From contig DULG01000003.1 in assembly GCA_012840485.1 (NCBI GenBank), positions 1-35,171 of the forward strand: a stretch of 35,171 bases of DNA, in the 5' to 3' direction. Below the pieces are notes generated by a model. The model was not told the DNA's origin. It did not search any database and saw only the letters and a program-made list of their open reading frames with translations. A program made the position numbers and the translations under genes. Positions 8,925 to 14,982 of the stretch are shown here, in pieces (the first letter of the stretch is position 1; the number at the start of each line of letters is the position of its first letter). The stretch comes from Clostridia bacterium. Lineage in GTDB: Bacteria; Bacillota; Thermoanaerobacteria; Thermoanaerobacterales; Thermoanaerobacteraceae.

Positions 8925-10287
8925 GCTGTGGCCCCGCCGCATAACTTTAAGGATAGCTCTTCTTTATTCTGTAGTTTTTTCAGTAATACTGGTTGTGCTT
9001 AATGCTTCTGTGCTTTACGGTTTAAAATATTATCTGATATACCAAGCAATGGACCAAGTAACAAGCCAGGCAGAGGCTATAAAAAGTAAACTGGGAGAAA
9101 TAAAAGGTGACGTCAATTTATCTGAAAAAGATTTGATTTTTTCAAGTATACCACATGAGAATATTTATACAAAAATATTTGATGAAAAAGGTAATGTCAT
9201 TTATTCTTCTAAAAGATTAGAAAAAATTAATATTCCTCACGATTTAAACATAGATATTCCTATTAAGATTGACAAATATGATAAGGATTTGACATACATC
9301 AATACCATTTTTAAAAGTAATGATAAAGTTTTCTATATCCAAGTTATAAAAGACATGGAAAGTGAATATTTGTTTTTGAAATTACTTTTTATTTTGATGT
9401 TTTTTGCAGATGCAGCAGGAATTTTATTTTCCTTTATTGCAGGATATTTTGTTACAAAGAGGGCTTTAAAACCTGTAGATTATATGACAAAAGAAGTAAG
9501 AGAGATAGATGCCTATGGGTTAAATAAAAGACTTAAAATATATGGAGAAGACGATGAACTTACAAGATTGGCAAAAACCTTTAATGACATGCTAGATAGG
9601 TTGGAAGACTCTTTTAAAAGGCAGAACATGTTTGTTTCTGATGCTTCTCACGAGCTTAGAACCCCAATTTCTGTAATAAAAGGGTATATTGACATGTTGG
9701 ATAGATGGGGAAAAGAGGACAAAGCCGTATTGCAAGAGGCTATAGAGGCGATTAAAAGAGAAACGTTAGACATGGAGCATCTCATTGAAAGACTCCTTTT
9801 GTTGGCAAAAGGAGATAATAAGTCGATAAAGTTAAATAAGGAAGAGTTTAATTTAAAGGATGTAATAAAAGAAGTTGCAGAGGAAATAAAAATGTTAAAT
9901 GAAAACAAAAATATAGTTGTGAAAGGACAAAATGACATAAATATAACGGCTGACAAAAAACTCATTAAAGAGCTTATAAGGATATTTTTAGACAATGCAG
10001 CAAAATACACTTCTTTAGATGGTAATATAGAAATTGATGTGGGGAAGGATAATTCAAAAGCCCATATAAAAATTAAAGATGATGGCATAGGTATACCACA
10101 AGAAGATATTCCACATATTTTTGATAGGTTTTACAGGGTAGACAAAGCGAGAGCCAAGGAGACAGGTGGGGCAGGATTGGGATTAGCTATTGCTAAGTGG
10201 ACTATTGAGGAGCACAAAGGAAGTGTCACTGTAAAAAGTGAAGTAGGGAAAGGTAGTGAATTTACCATAACATTACCTTTAAGGTAA
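8914..10287 (+). CDS. Sensor histidine kinase (HAMP, HisKA, HATPase_c)
   Basis: This is the membrane partner of the upstream regulator, 457 residues. The first membrane segment lies at about 13-36, then an extracytoplasmic sensor region of about 115 residues, the second membrane segment at about 152-178, a HAMP linker, and the HisKA domain with phospho-acceptor H246 in SHELRTP. The ATPase domain shows an N box (FLDNAAKY), DDGIGIP, a DRFYR segment and GGAGLGLAI. All key catalytic residues are present, so it should be active. The sensor region has no cysteine cluster or recognisable ligand fold. A terminator overlaps the 3' end. Confidence 0.94.
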   Translation: MKIKLWPRRITLRIALLYSVVFSVILVVLNASVLYGLKYYLIYQAMDQVTSQAEAIKSKLGEIKGDVNLSEKDLIFSSIPHENIYTKIFDEKGNVIYSSKRLEKINIPHDLNIDIPIKIDKYDKDLTYINTIFKSNDKVFYIQVIKDMESEYLFLKLLFILMFFADAAGILFSFIAGYFVTKRALKPVDYMTKEVREIDAYGLNKRLKIYGEDDELTRLAKTFNDMLDRLEDSFKRQNMFVSDASHELRTPISVIKGYIDMLDRWGKEDKAVLQEAIEAIKRETLDMEHLIERLLLLAKGDNKSIKLNKEEFNLKDVIKEVAEEIKMLNENKNIVVKGQNDINITADKKLIKELIRIFLDNAAKYTSLDGNIEIDVGKDNSKAHIKIKDDGIGIPQEDIPHIFDRFYRVDKARAKETGGAGLGLAIAKWTIEEHKGSVTVKSEVGKGSEFTITLPLR

Positions 10288-10298
10288 TGTTATTTTTT
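10268..10298 (+). terminator. Rho-independent terminator overlapping the kinase stop codon
   Basis: The stem AACATTACC / GGTAATGTT is followed by TATTTTTTT. The left arm is still coding for the last residues of the kinase. Confidence 0.85.
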
Positions 10299-10313
10299 TA
10301 GTGAACTTTGCTC

Positions 10314-10362
10314 TTGAAATCCTATATATTGTGTGGTATTATAATAATACAACAATATATAG
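10314..10362 (+). promoter_or_regulatory. Promoter with a 41-bp hyphenated palindrome before the zinc-ribbon gene
   Basis: The arms CTATATATTGT (10322-10332) and ACAATATATAG (10352-10362) are perfect complements; inside them GTATTAT (10336-10342) and ATAATAC (10344-10350) pair as well. A -35-like TTGAAA (10314) and -10-like TATTAT or TATAAT (10337-10345) lie in or beside it. The right arm ends directly at the AGAGGTG ribosome binding site. As DNA it could be an operator; as RNA it could hide or protect the start region. Confidence 0.6.
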
Positions 10363-10373
10363 AGGTGATTGAA

Positions 10374-10532
10374 ATGAAAAACCAAGTAGCGGAGGATAAA
10401 AAACAGCTAAAAGAAAATAAAGCTGATCAAAATAATGTAAATGTGTTTACATGTCCGGATTGCGGTGCTAAATTGGTTCATGAGGGAGGTTGTGTTTTCT
10501 GCCCTTTCTGTGGCTACAGTGAGTGCCAGTAA
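10374..10532 (+). CDS. Small zinc-ribbon protein
   Basis: The product is 52 residues. A charged, lysine-rich N-terminal half (1-20) is followed by a single treble-like zinc ribbon with CPDCG (residues 27-31) and CPFCG (43-47), enough for one four-cysteine zinc site, and the protein ends in C51-Q. I chose the ATG at 10374 because AGAGGTG is properly spaced; the open frame extends upstream to 10308 through the promoter and is unlikely to be used. No partner domain is present. Role unknown; small ribbons of this type bind nucleic acids or act as metal-dependent adaptors, but nothing here decides that. It stands alone between a terminator and the c-di-AMP riboswitch. Confidence 0.8.
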   Translation: MKNQVAEDKKQLKENKADQNNVNVFTCPDCGAKLVHEGGCVFCPFCGYSECQ

Positions 10533-10558
10533 GTACCTATCTTTCCACCAGTTTAATA

Positions 10559-10587
10559 TGGACACAAGTTAAATATCCGGCTATAAT
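10559..10587 (+). promoter_or_regulatory. Promoter driving the riboswitch-LysM hydrolase transcript
   Basis: TGGACA (10559-10564) and TATAAT (10582-10587) are 17 bases apart, placing the start shortly before the riboswitch. Confidence 0.6.
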
Positions 10588-10597
10588 TTAGTTAAAA

Positions 10598-10704
10598 ATA
10601 TGCCGAATCCCCGATAAGGGGTACGGGGGAACTAAATTGGGGTGAATCCACTTTTGTGGTAGGGTGTCCCTAACCCGAACCCGGCAACTAACCTCGGAGG
10701 CAAA
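10598..10704 (+). ncRNA. Cyclic di-AMP riboswitch (ydaO-yuaA class)
   Basis: The leader has the conserved blocks of this class in order: CCGAATCC, GGGGTACGGGGGAAC, TTGGGGTGAATCC, a variable hairpin (CCACTTTTGTGG), TAGGGTG, CCCGAACCCGGC and CTAACCTCGGAGGC. These riboswitches sense c-di-AMP and usually switch the gene off when it is high; they commonly precede cell-wall hydrolase and potassium transport genes. Here it lies immediately before the ribosome binding site of a LysM hydrolase. I see no clear terminator between aptamer and gene, so control may act on translation. Confidence 0.9.
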
Positions 10705-10716
10705 AGGGGGAACAAC

Positions 10717-11520
10717 ATGTTTAATATTTGCATCAAGGTCAAACCTCTCATCGCATCAGTTATAGCCGGATTGTTTATTTCCCAATCAGTATTTGCCGCA
10801 ACTTACACAGTTAAACCCGGCGATACCTTATGGGGTATAAGTCAAAAATACGGGACTACCTACACAAAATTAATGGCTTTAAACGGACTTCAAAATACAA
10901 TAATATATCCAGGGCAAGTTTTACAAGTGCCGGGCAGTGATAACACATATGTTGTCCAAAAAGGTGACAGCTTGTACTTAATTGCTTTAAAATACGGTAT
11001 TACTGTTGATATGCTCAAATCTGCAAACGAATACAAAAGCGACATAATATATCCTGGACAAGTCTTTATTATACCCCGTGATACTTCTTCTAATAGAACA
11101 TATCAGGATGTCAGCAGAGGTTCTATTGAAAGGAGTGTAATACCCTACACAAAAGAGGAATTTGACCTCCTTGCGCGACTTGTTACCGCGGAAGCAGATG
11201 GAGAACCCTACCAGGCTAAAGTAGCAGTTGCGGCTGTAGTAATAAACAGAGTTAAAAGTGGTATTTTCCCTAATACTATAAAAGACGTGATATATCAAGT
11301 CGATGCATACGGAAATTACCAATTTACTCCTGTGTTAAATGGGTGGATAAATAGACCTGCCTCAGCTGACGCTATAAGTGCAGCAAGAGATGCGTTAAGT
11401 GGTGTTGACCCAACAAACGGAGCCTTGTATTATTTTGACCAAAGTTCTACTAATGCGTGGTTGTGGTCACTTCCTATAGCGGCAAGAATAGGCAATATGG
11501 TTTTCTGTTACGGCAGGTAA
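10717..11520 (+). CDS. Secreted cell wall hydrolase with two LysM domains and a SleB-like catalytic domain
   Basis: The 267-residue protein has a signal peptide (hydrophobic about 10-27, ending in FAA). LysM repeat 1 spans about residues 29-73 (YTVKPGDTLWGISQKYG) and repeat 2 about 75-119 (YVVQKGDSLYLIALKYG), for binding peptidoglycan. A hydrolase_2/SleB domain fills 140-267; its catalytic glutamate is expected in TAEADGEPY. SleB enzymes are spore-cortex lytic transglycosylases and CwlJ/SleB relatives also act on vegetative wall, so a role in cortex or wall turnover is likely but not resolved. The ATG follows AAAAGGGGGAAC, next to a c-di-AMP riboswitch, which ties wall hydrolysis to that second messenger. 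Confidence 0.92.
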   Translation: MFNICIKVKPLIASVIAGLFISQSVFAATYTVKPGDTLWGISQKYGTTYTKLMALNGLQNTIIYPGQVLQVPGSDNTYVVQKGDSLYLIALKYGITVDMLKSANEYKSDIIYPGQVFIIPRDTSSNRTYQDVSRGSIERSVIPYTKEEFDLLARLVTAEADGEPYQAKVAVAAVVINRVKSGIFPNTIKDVIYQVDAYGNYQFTPVLNGWINRPASADAISAARDALSGVDPTNGALYYFDQSSTNAWLWSLPIAARIGNMVFCYGR

Positions 11521-11536
11521 AACTTCCGATGAGAGG

Positions 11537-11580
11537 GTCAAAAACGGGTACAATATAAGTAATAAGTACCCGTTTTTGAC
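11537..11580. terminator. Bidirectional terminator between converging genes
   Basis: A perfect 15-bp stem, GTCAAAAACGGGTAC / GTACCCGTTTTTGAC, has A-rich and T-rich arms and lies exactly between the LysM hydrolase and the minus-strand Gdt1 gene. Confidence 0.85.
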
Positions 11581-12141
11581 TTAGAAAAACAATTTATACA
11601 AAGTAGAAAGGCCAAAGGCGATGAATATGAAAGAAGATAGATATTTTAAGTATTGAGAGGGAATTTTTTTATTGAAATAGATACCTACAATTATTCCTAA
11701 TATATCTGCTAAAAATATCCCCAGAGTAGTACCTATTAATATGTACAGAGGACTGTTATATGATGCAGTCAAAGCTATAGCAGCCAATTGCGTTTTGTCT
11801 CCAAATTCTGATAGTACATATGTACTTATAATAGTTGCAACAGGACCATATTTTGAATTTTTTATTTTTTCCTGTTTTGTTTCTTTCTCTATTAAAGTTG
11901 AAATTCCAAAAAACAAAAATAATAAAGCAGCTAAAAATTTTATATAAAAAATGGGAATGTATTCGGTGATATACGAACCAAATATCACAGCAATACCATT
12001 GTTTATTAAGGCTGCGATAAATATACTTATAAGAACAGTCCTTACTTTAAAAAGAGTAGCAAAGGCCATTGACATGAGCTGTGACTTATCTCCTATCTCA
12101 GAAGTAAAGATAAGGACAAATGATGTGACAAGTGCCTCCAT
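11581..12141 (-). CDS. Gdt1/UPF0016 family divalent cation transporter (probable manganese exporter)
   Basis: The protein has 186 residues and six predicted membrane segments arranged as two homologous halves. Each half carries the family motif E-x-G-D-(K/R)-(S/T): SEIGDKSQ near residue 14 and SEFGDKTQ near residue 111. UPF0016/Gdt1 proteins (TMEM165 in humans, MneA in Vibrio) move Mn2+ or Ca2+ across membranes. The manganese riboswitch upstream on the same strand points to Mn2+ export under excess manganese. The ATG at 12141 is preceded by GGGGAGGCAATAAA. A bidirectional terminator lies at the 3' end. Confidence 0.92.
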   Translation of the reverse strand: MEALVTSFVLIFTSEIGDKSQLMSMAFATLFKVRTVLISIFIAALINNGIAVIFGSYITEYIPIFYIKFLAALLFLFFGISTLIEKETKQEKIKNSKYGPVATIISTYVLSEFGDKTQLAAIALTASYNSPLYILIGTTLGIFLADILGIIVGIYFNKKIPSQYLKYLSSFIFIAFGLSTLYKLFF

Positions 12142-12181
12142 TTTATTGCCTCCCCAACTATTATATTTGCAAATAAATTAG

Positions 12182-12220
12182 GACCTTTACATAATATGTA
12201 AAACATATTATGTAAAGGTC
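12182..12220 (-). terminator. Expression-platform hairpin of the manganese riboswitch
   Basis: A near-perfect 17-bp stem (GACCTTTACATAATATG with its complement) has a TTTTA-type loop. Its 5' arm contains the CCTTTAC that also closes helix P1 of the aptamer, so P1 and this hairpin exclude one another. Only a weak U tract follows on the minus strand. Confidence 0.75.
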
Positions 12221-12300
12221 TCGTTCTTTAAGGTAAAGCCAGGGTTTCCCGATATGTTGACTTTACCACATATAAGCTATGCGAACTACTCCCCTTTACT
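12212..12300 (-). ncRNA. yybP-ykoY manganese riboswitch
   Basis: Read on the minus strand, the leader contains AAAGGGGAGTAG, AGTCAACAT, GGGAAACCCTGGCTTTA and GAACGAGACCTTTAC, the diagnostic segments of the yybP-ykoY aptamer. P1 is GTAAAGG with CCTTTAC. The class binds Mn2+ and turns on manganese exporters such as UPF0016, TerC and P-type ATPases. Binding should hold P1 together and prevent the competing hairpin at 12182-12220, so expression rises with manganese. The mechanism is inferred from the class. Confidence 0.92.
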
Positions 12301-12306
12301 TAATAT

Positions 12307-12335
12307 ATTGTAAAAAATTTATCATAAAATGTCAA
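12307..12335 (-). promoter_or_regulatory. Promoter of the manganese riboswitch-gdt1 transcript
   Basis: On the minus strand TTGACA (12335-12330) and TACAAT (12312-12307) are separated by 17 bases, just upstream of the aptamer. Confidence 0.7.
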
Positions 12336-12588
12336 TTTATTTGATTGTAACATGTGTACCAAAACTTTGGAGGTTGCTGACATAGTTATATTTTTTCTAG
12401 ACTAAAATTTTACACACATTGTTGTAACCTTTTCAAAAAAGTGCTATTTTAAAATTGTGAGAAATTTTGGAGGTAGCAACAGTTGAAAATAATAATGCAA
12501 AAAGATATAATTTTGAAAGATATATGATCTCAGTAGAAGAACATTAATAAATTTGGAAAAAGAAGGATAAGAATTTATAAGTAAGAAG
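12336..12588. other. Gap left of the tnpB relic, no intact gene
   Basis: About 250 AT-rich bases hold no gene that I can support. The core TTTGGAGGTNGC occurs twice, at 12366-12377 and 12466-12477, exactly 100 bases apart and each followed by an ACA-containing stretch. These may be leftover ribosome-binding and start regions of a duplicated or decayed orf, or element-end motifs; I cannot tell which. Confidence 0.4.
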
Positions 12589-13089
12589 GTGCCAAAAGTG
12601 GTAACAATCCAAGCTAAACTTGTTTTTGATAAGGAAGAGGATAAACAGGTAGTATTAAATTTAATGAAAAGATGGTCTTCCTGCATGAGGTATGCATACA
12701 ATAGGCTTTTAGAAAGCTTAGAGAGAAACACACTAAAAAGAGACCTCCAAGGAACTTTTGATTTAAACTCAAGGTATGTAGACGATGCAATAATGAAAGC
12801 AAAAAGCACTTTAGAGGCTAAAAAACAAAGGGAAGAAAGGAGATTTCTCAGGGAAGAAATCCAGGAGAATAAGAAATAATTTTAGCTACAAATCGCTTTT
12901 GAAAGAGATCAAGGTTTTAGCATGGCGGAGAGGAATAGAAGTTATAGAAATTAACCCAGCATATACATCGGTAATAGGGATGCTGTAGCGGTGGTAACAC
13001 CACTCTCCCCTGAGAAGGCACCAAGAGACTTCTCTGTCCTTAAGATATTGTTAATTCAAGGCAAGTGGGGAGACCGGGGATTGGCGTAA
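12589..13089 (+). pseudogene. tnpB: Decayed IS605/IS1341-type tnpB (OrfB), deleted and frameshifted
   Basis: Three reading frames carry parts of one TnpB. Frame 1 (12589-12879, GTG start after AAGAAGG) gives an N-terminus with KRWSSCMRYAYNRLLE and SRYVDDAIMKA. Frame 2 (12878-12988) resumes far downstream in the family with AWRRGIEVIEINPAYTSVIG, close to the RuvC-like core. Frame 3 (about 12973-13089) continues with NRDAVAVVTPLSPEKAPRDF and ends in TAA at 13087. Intact TnpB is about 400-500 residues, so the middle of the gene, including most of the nuclease domain, is lost. TnpB is an RNA-guided nuclease of IS200/IS605 elements. No tnpA is nearby. Confidence 0.85.
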
Positions 13090-13215
13090 GTTCCTGCTTT
13101 TTGGGGCAGGGGCTATGGTTGCCTCAAATACCGCCTGCTGGGGCTGAGGCAATCTGAAAGGCGGACTATAAATACCCCAGCCGTCTGAACTGGAGAGTTT
13201 GTCACAGTTTAGATG
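13090..13215 (+). ncRNA. Candidate omega-RNA scaffold / right end of the tnpB element
   Basis: The stretch after the tnpB stop is clearly more GC-rich than its surroundings and is rich in paired segments: the hairpin CCTGC (13093) / GCAGG (13106), and three interleaved pairs in the order A-B-C-A'-B'-C': GGTTGCCTC (13117) with GAGGCAATC (13146), CCGCCT (13131) with AGGCGG (13159), GCTGGGG (13137) with CCCCAGC (13175). In IS605 elements the guide RNA scaffold of TnpB is encoded at this place. The identity is inferred from position and structure, not from a match to a known omega RNA. Confidence 0.5.
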
Positions 13216-13228
13216 ACCAGGTGATTGT

Positions 13229-13954
13229 ATGTACCTAGTAAACTATACTTCTGATGACTTTCAAAAGAACTTGCAAAAATCAGATATAGTTATAATTCCT
13301 GTGGGCTCTGTTGAGGCTCATGGATATCACCTTCCTTTGGGAACCGATATTTTTTCGCCTAGACTTTTTTGTGAAATGATTGAAAGAAAAATTGGCGATT
13401 ATGTGTGGATTGCACCTGAGATACCTTATGGGCAAAGTTACGACTTATCTGTCTACCCTGGTACAATTCATGTGCTCTCACAAATACTGGCAGAATACAT
13501 ATATGCAGTCGGCAAAAGCTTATATGAAAATGGACTTAAAAAGCTTATATTTTTAAACGGACACGGAGGGAATATAAATGCTCTCAATCTTGCCAGTGAA
13601 AAGCTAGTCCAACTTGGAATGGTAGTTTTAACAATAAATTGGTGGCTGGACTTTACAAAGGAAATACTTACTATTACACAAGGTCAAGGCCATGCAGGAG
13701 AAGATGAAACTTCTGCCATTTTATATTACGATGAAAGACTTGTTCAAATGGATAAAGCGACAAAAAATTTAAAAAAGCCTCTTTATAGGGTTTACTTTAA
13801 AGACAGAGGAAAAGTACTTTATGAAAATGCCATGTCTGGAGACGCTACTCTTGCAACAAAAGAAAAAGGTGAAAAAATTTTTCAATTATTAACAGACAAA
13901 ATTATAAAGATAATCCTCGATATCCGCGCAGGAAGGTATTTTGTAGAGGAATAA
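13229..13954 (+). CDS. Creatininase-family metal-dependent amidohydrolase
   Basis: The 241-residue protein belongs to the creatininase fold (creatinine amidohydrolase, MftE, ArfB and relatives). It keeps the metal-ligand motifs PVGSVEAHGYHLPLGTD near the start (Glu, His, Asp), GHGGNINAL near residue 111 and GHAGEDETS near residue 153. Members cut C-N bonds in small cyclic or peptide substrates; the substrate here is not evident and no cofactor-maturation genes are nearby, so a MftE-like role is not supported. AGGTGATT precedes the ATG. Its whole leader is the RNA-like right end of the tnpB relic. A strong terminator follows at 13966. Confidence 0.85.
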   Translation: MYLVNYTSDDFQKNLQKSDIVIIPVGSVEAHGYHLPLGTDIFSPRLFCEMIERKIGDYVWIAPEIPYGQSYDLSVYPGTIHVLSQILAEYIYAVGKSLYENGLKKLIFLNGHGGNINALNLASEKLVQLGMVVLTINWWLDFTKEILTITQGQGHAGEDETSAILYYDERLVQMDKATKNLKKPLYRVYFKDRGKVLYENAMSGDATLATKEKGEKIFQLLTDKIIKIILDIRAGRYFVEE

Positions 13955-13965
13955 GGGAAAATCAT

Positions 13966-14015
13966 AGAACTCCTAATATATAAAGATGAATTATGTATTA
14001 GGAGTTCTTAATTTA
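13966..14015 (+). terminator. Terminator after the creatininase-family gene
   Basis: A perfect 13-bp stem, AGAACTCCTAATA / TATTAGGAGTTCT, has a loop of about 17 bases and a T-rich 3' side. Confidence 0.7.
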
Positions 14016-14150
14016 TACTTTAGCGTAACTTAAGTTGATGAAAAAGATCGTTATAAAATGATTATACGACTTAATGTCAAAAATAGACATGACAAAAAGG
14101 CTATGATAATATAAAAAAGAAAATAGAGCTGTGAGACAATAATAAGATGA

Positions 14151-14279
14151 AAAGCTAAAGTTAATGGTGTGGAAGGCTATAAAATGATGAAAGTTTTTGA
14201 TATTGAAAGAAATGATGAATGCCTTTGTAGAAGTGGAAAAAAGTATAAGATGTTGTATGACAAAGGTAGAAGAAATTAA
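14151..14279 (+). pseudogene. SEC-C motif protein relic
   Basis: The open frame gives KVNGVEGYK-MMKVFDIERNDECLCRSGKKYK before a stop at 14277; an ATG lies at 14184 without a good ribosome binding site. RNDECLCRSGKKYK is a clear relative of the SEC-C zinc motif (RNDPCPCGSGKKYKKCC), but the second cysteine pair is missing (MLYDKG instead of KxCCG). A +1 frameshift near 14262 would continue with KVEEIKRKAF, so this looks like the frameshifted tail of a lost gene. SEC-C motifs occur at the C-terminus of SecA and of many small proteins. Confidence 0.6.
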
Positions 14280-14284
14280 AAGGA

Positions 14285-14312
14285 AAGCCTTTAAGGCTTG
14301 TTTTGTTTTTTT
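14285..14312 (+). terminator. Terminator after the SEC-C relic
   Basis: The short palindrome AAGCCTTTAAGGCTT is followed by GTTTTGTTTTTTT. It suggests that the relic was once the end of a transcribed unit. Confidence 0.55.
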
Positions 14313-14345
14313 GAAATTTTTTTGTTTGTCAATTGCATTTTTTCA

Positions 14346-14374
14346 TTGTGTGTTTATTTTTTTTGTGATATAAT
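14346..14374 (+). promoter_or_regulatory. Probable promoter of the beta-helix protein gene
   Basis: TTGTGT (14346-14351) and TATAAT (14369-14374) are 17 bases apart; the -35 box is weak. Confidence 0.5.
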
Positions 14375-14427
14375 AGAAACAAGTATTATAAGCTGGTATA
14401 AAGATTAAGTGATATGAGGTGGAAGTT

Positions 14428-14982
14428 ATGATTAGAGAGGATATATTTGGAAATTTTCCACAAATTACACATACAGCTTATGTAGATAATACGGCAATTT
14501 TGATTGGAAACATTGTGGTGGGGGAGAATGTGTACATAGGACCTAATGTTGTCATCAGGGCGGATGAAGTTGATGAAAATTATAAAGTTGGGCAAATTAT
14601 TATAAATGATGGGGTTAGTATTTATGATGGAGTGAACATAAACACAATAGGCTCTTCAAAGATTGAAATAGGGAAAGATGCAATTATTTCCAATGGGGTG
14701 ATAATAAAAGGAGAATGTTATATTGGGAATTACTGTAATATAAATATGAAGAGCATAATTTTTAATTCTTCTATTGGAGATAACTCCTACGTAGGGATAA
14801 ATGCTATCTTGGAAAATATAAAATTAGGAGAAGGCATGATGGTGGAGTCTGGGAACATTTTAAATGAAAACAATGTAACTTTGTTGGCAAAACCCATCTC
14901 AAAAGAAAAAATTGATGTAATTTACAAGATGAGCTCAGCAAATAAAATTCTGGTAAATGGATACAAGTTAATAGGGTATTGA
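14428..14982 (+). CDS. Left-handed beta-helix protein of the gamma-carbonic anhydrase/CcmM type, without zinc ligands
   Basis: The 184-residue product is made of hexapeptide repeats (AILIGNIVVGENVYIGPN and so on) and follows the gamma-carbonic anhydrase pattern: AYVDNTA, VVIRADE at 41-47, then a second coil block and a short helical C-terminus. The three zinc histidines of the family, in VxIHG and xxxHGxxIHGP, are replaced: N72 (VNINT), N89 and K94 (ISNGVIIKGE). Only one histidine (H15) is in the protein, far from the site. A carbonic anhydrase activity is therefore unlikely; a scaffold or acyl-transferase-like role is possible. I took ATG 14428 over GTG 14419 because GAGGTGG is spaced for it. 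The stop abuts that of the convergent gene. Confidence 0.82.
   Translation: MIREDIFGNFPQITHTAYVDNTAILIGNIVVGENVYIGPNVVIRADEVDENYKVGQIIINDGVSIYDGVNINTIGSSKIEIGKDAIISNGVIIKGECYIGNYCNINMKSIIFNSSIGDNSYVGINAILENIKLGEGMMVESGNILNENNVTLLAKPISKEKIDVIYKMSSANKILVNGYKLIGY

Larger units (their letters stand above)
13955..14427. other. Gap with two terminators, a SEC-C relic and a promoter
   Basis: This 473-base stretch contains the terminator of the creatininase gene, about 140 bases with no recognisable coding, the short SEC-C relic, a second T-rich terminator and the promoter of the next gene. These are listed separately; I see nothing else. Confidence 0.6.

Noticed and set aside
9648-10088. 146-residue open frame antisense to the histidine kinase
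   Set aside because: It is a shadow of the HisKA/HATPase coding sequence with no recognisable domain.
10308-10373. N-terminal extension of the zinc-ribbon protein
   Set aside because: The extra codons run through the promoter and palindrome, and the ribosome binding site belongs to the ATG at 10374.
12444-12809. 121-residue open frame on the minus strand
   Set aside because: It is antisense to the tnpB relic, has low-complexity Leu/Ser/Phe composition and no ribosome binding site.
12990-13228. Region considered as a cobalamin or other riboswitch for the creatininase gene
   Set aside because: The GGGGAGACCGGGG stretch recalls a B12 box, but the GCCACTG-type core and the other cobalamin motifs are absent, and the first part is readable as the TnpB C-terminus.
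13229-13954. Assignment as mycofactocin MftE
   Set aside because: No mycofactocin genes are adjacent. Only the creatininase family level is supported.
14428-14982. Annotation as active gamma-carbonic anhydrase
   Set aside because: All three zinc-ligand positions are non-histidine, so the enzyme name would mislead.
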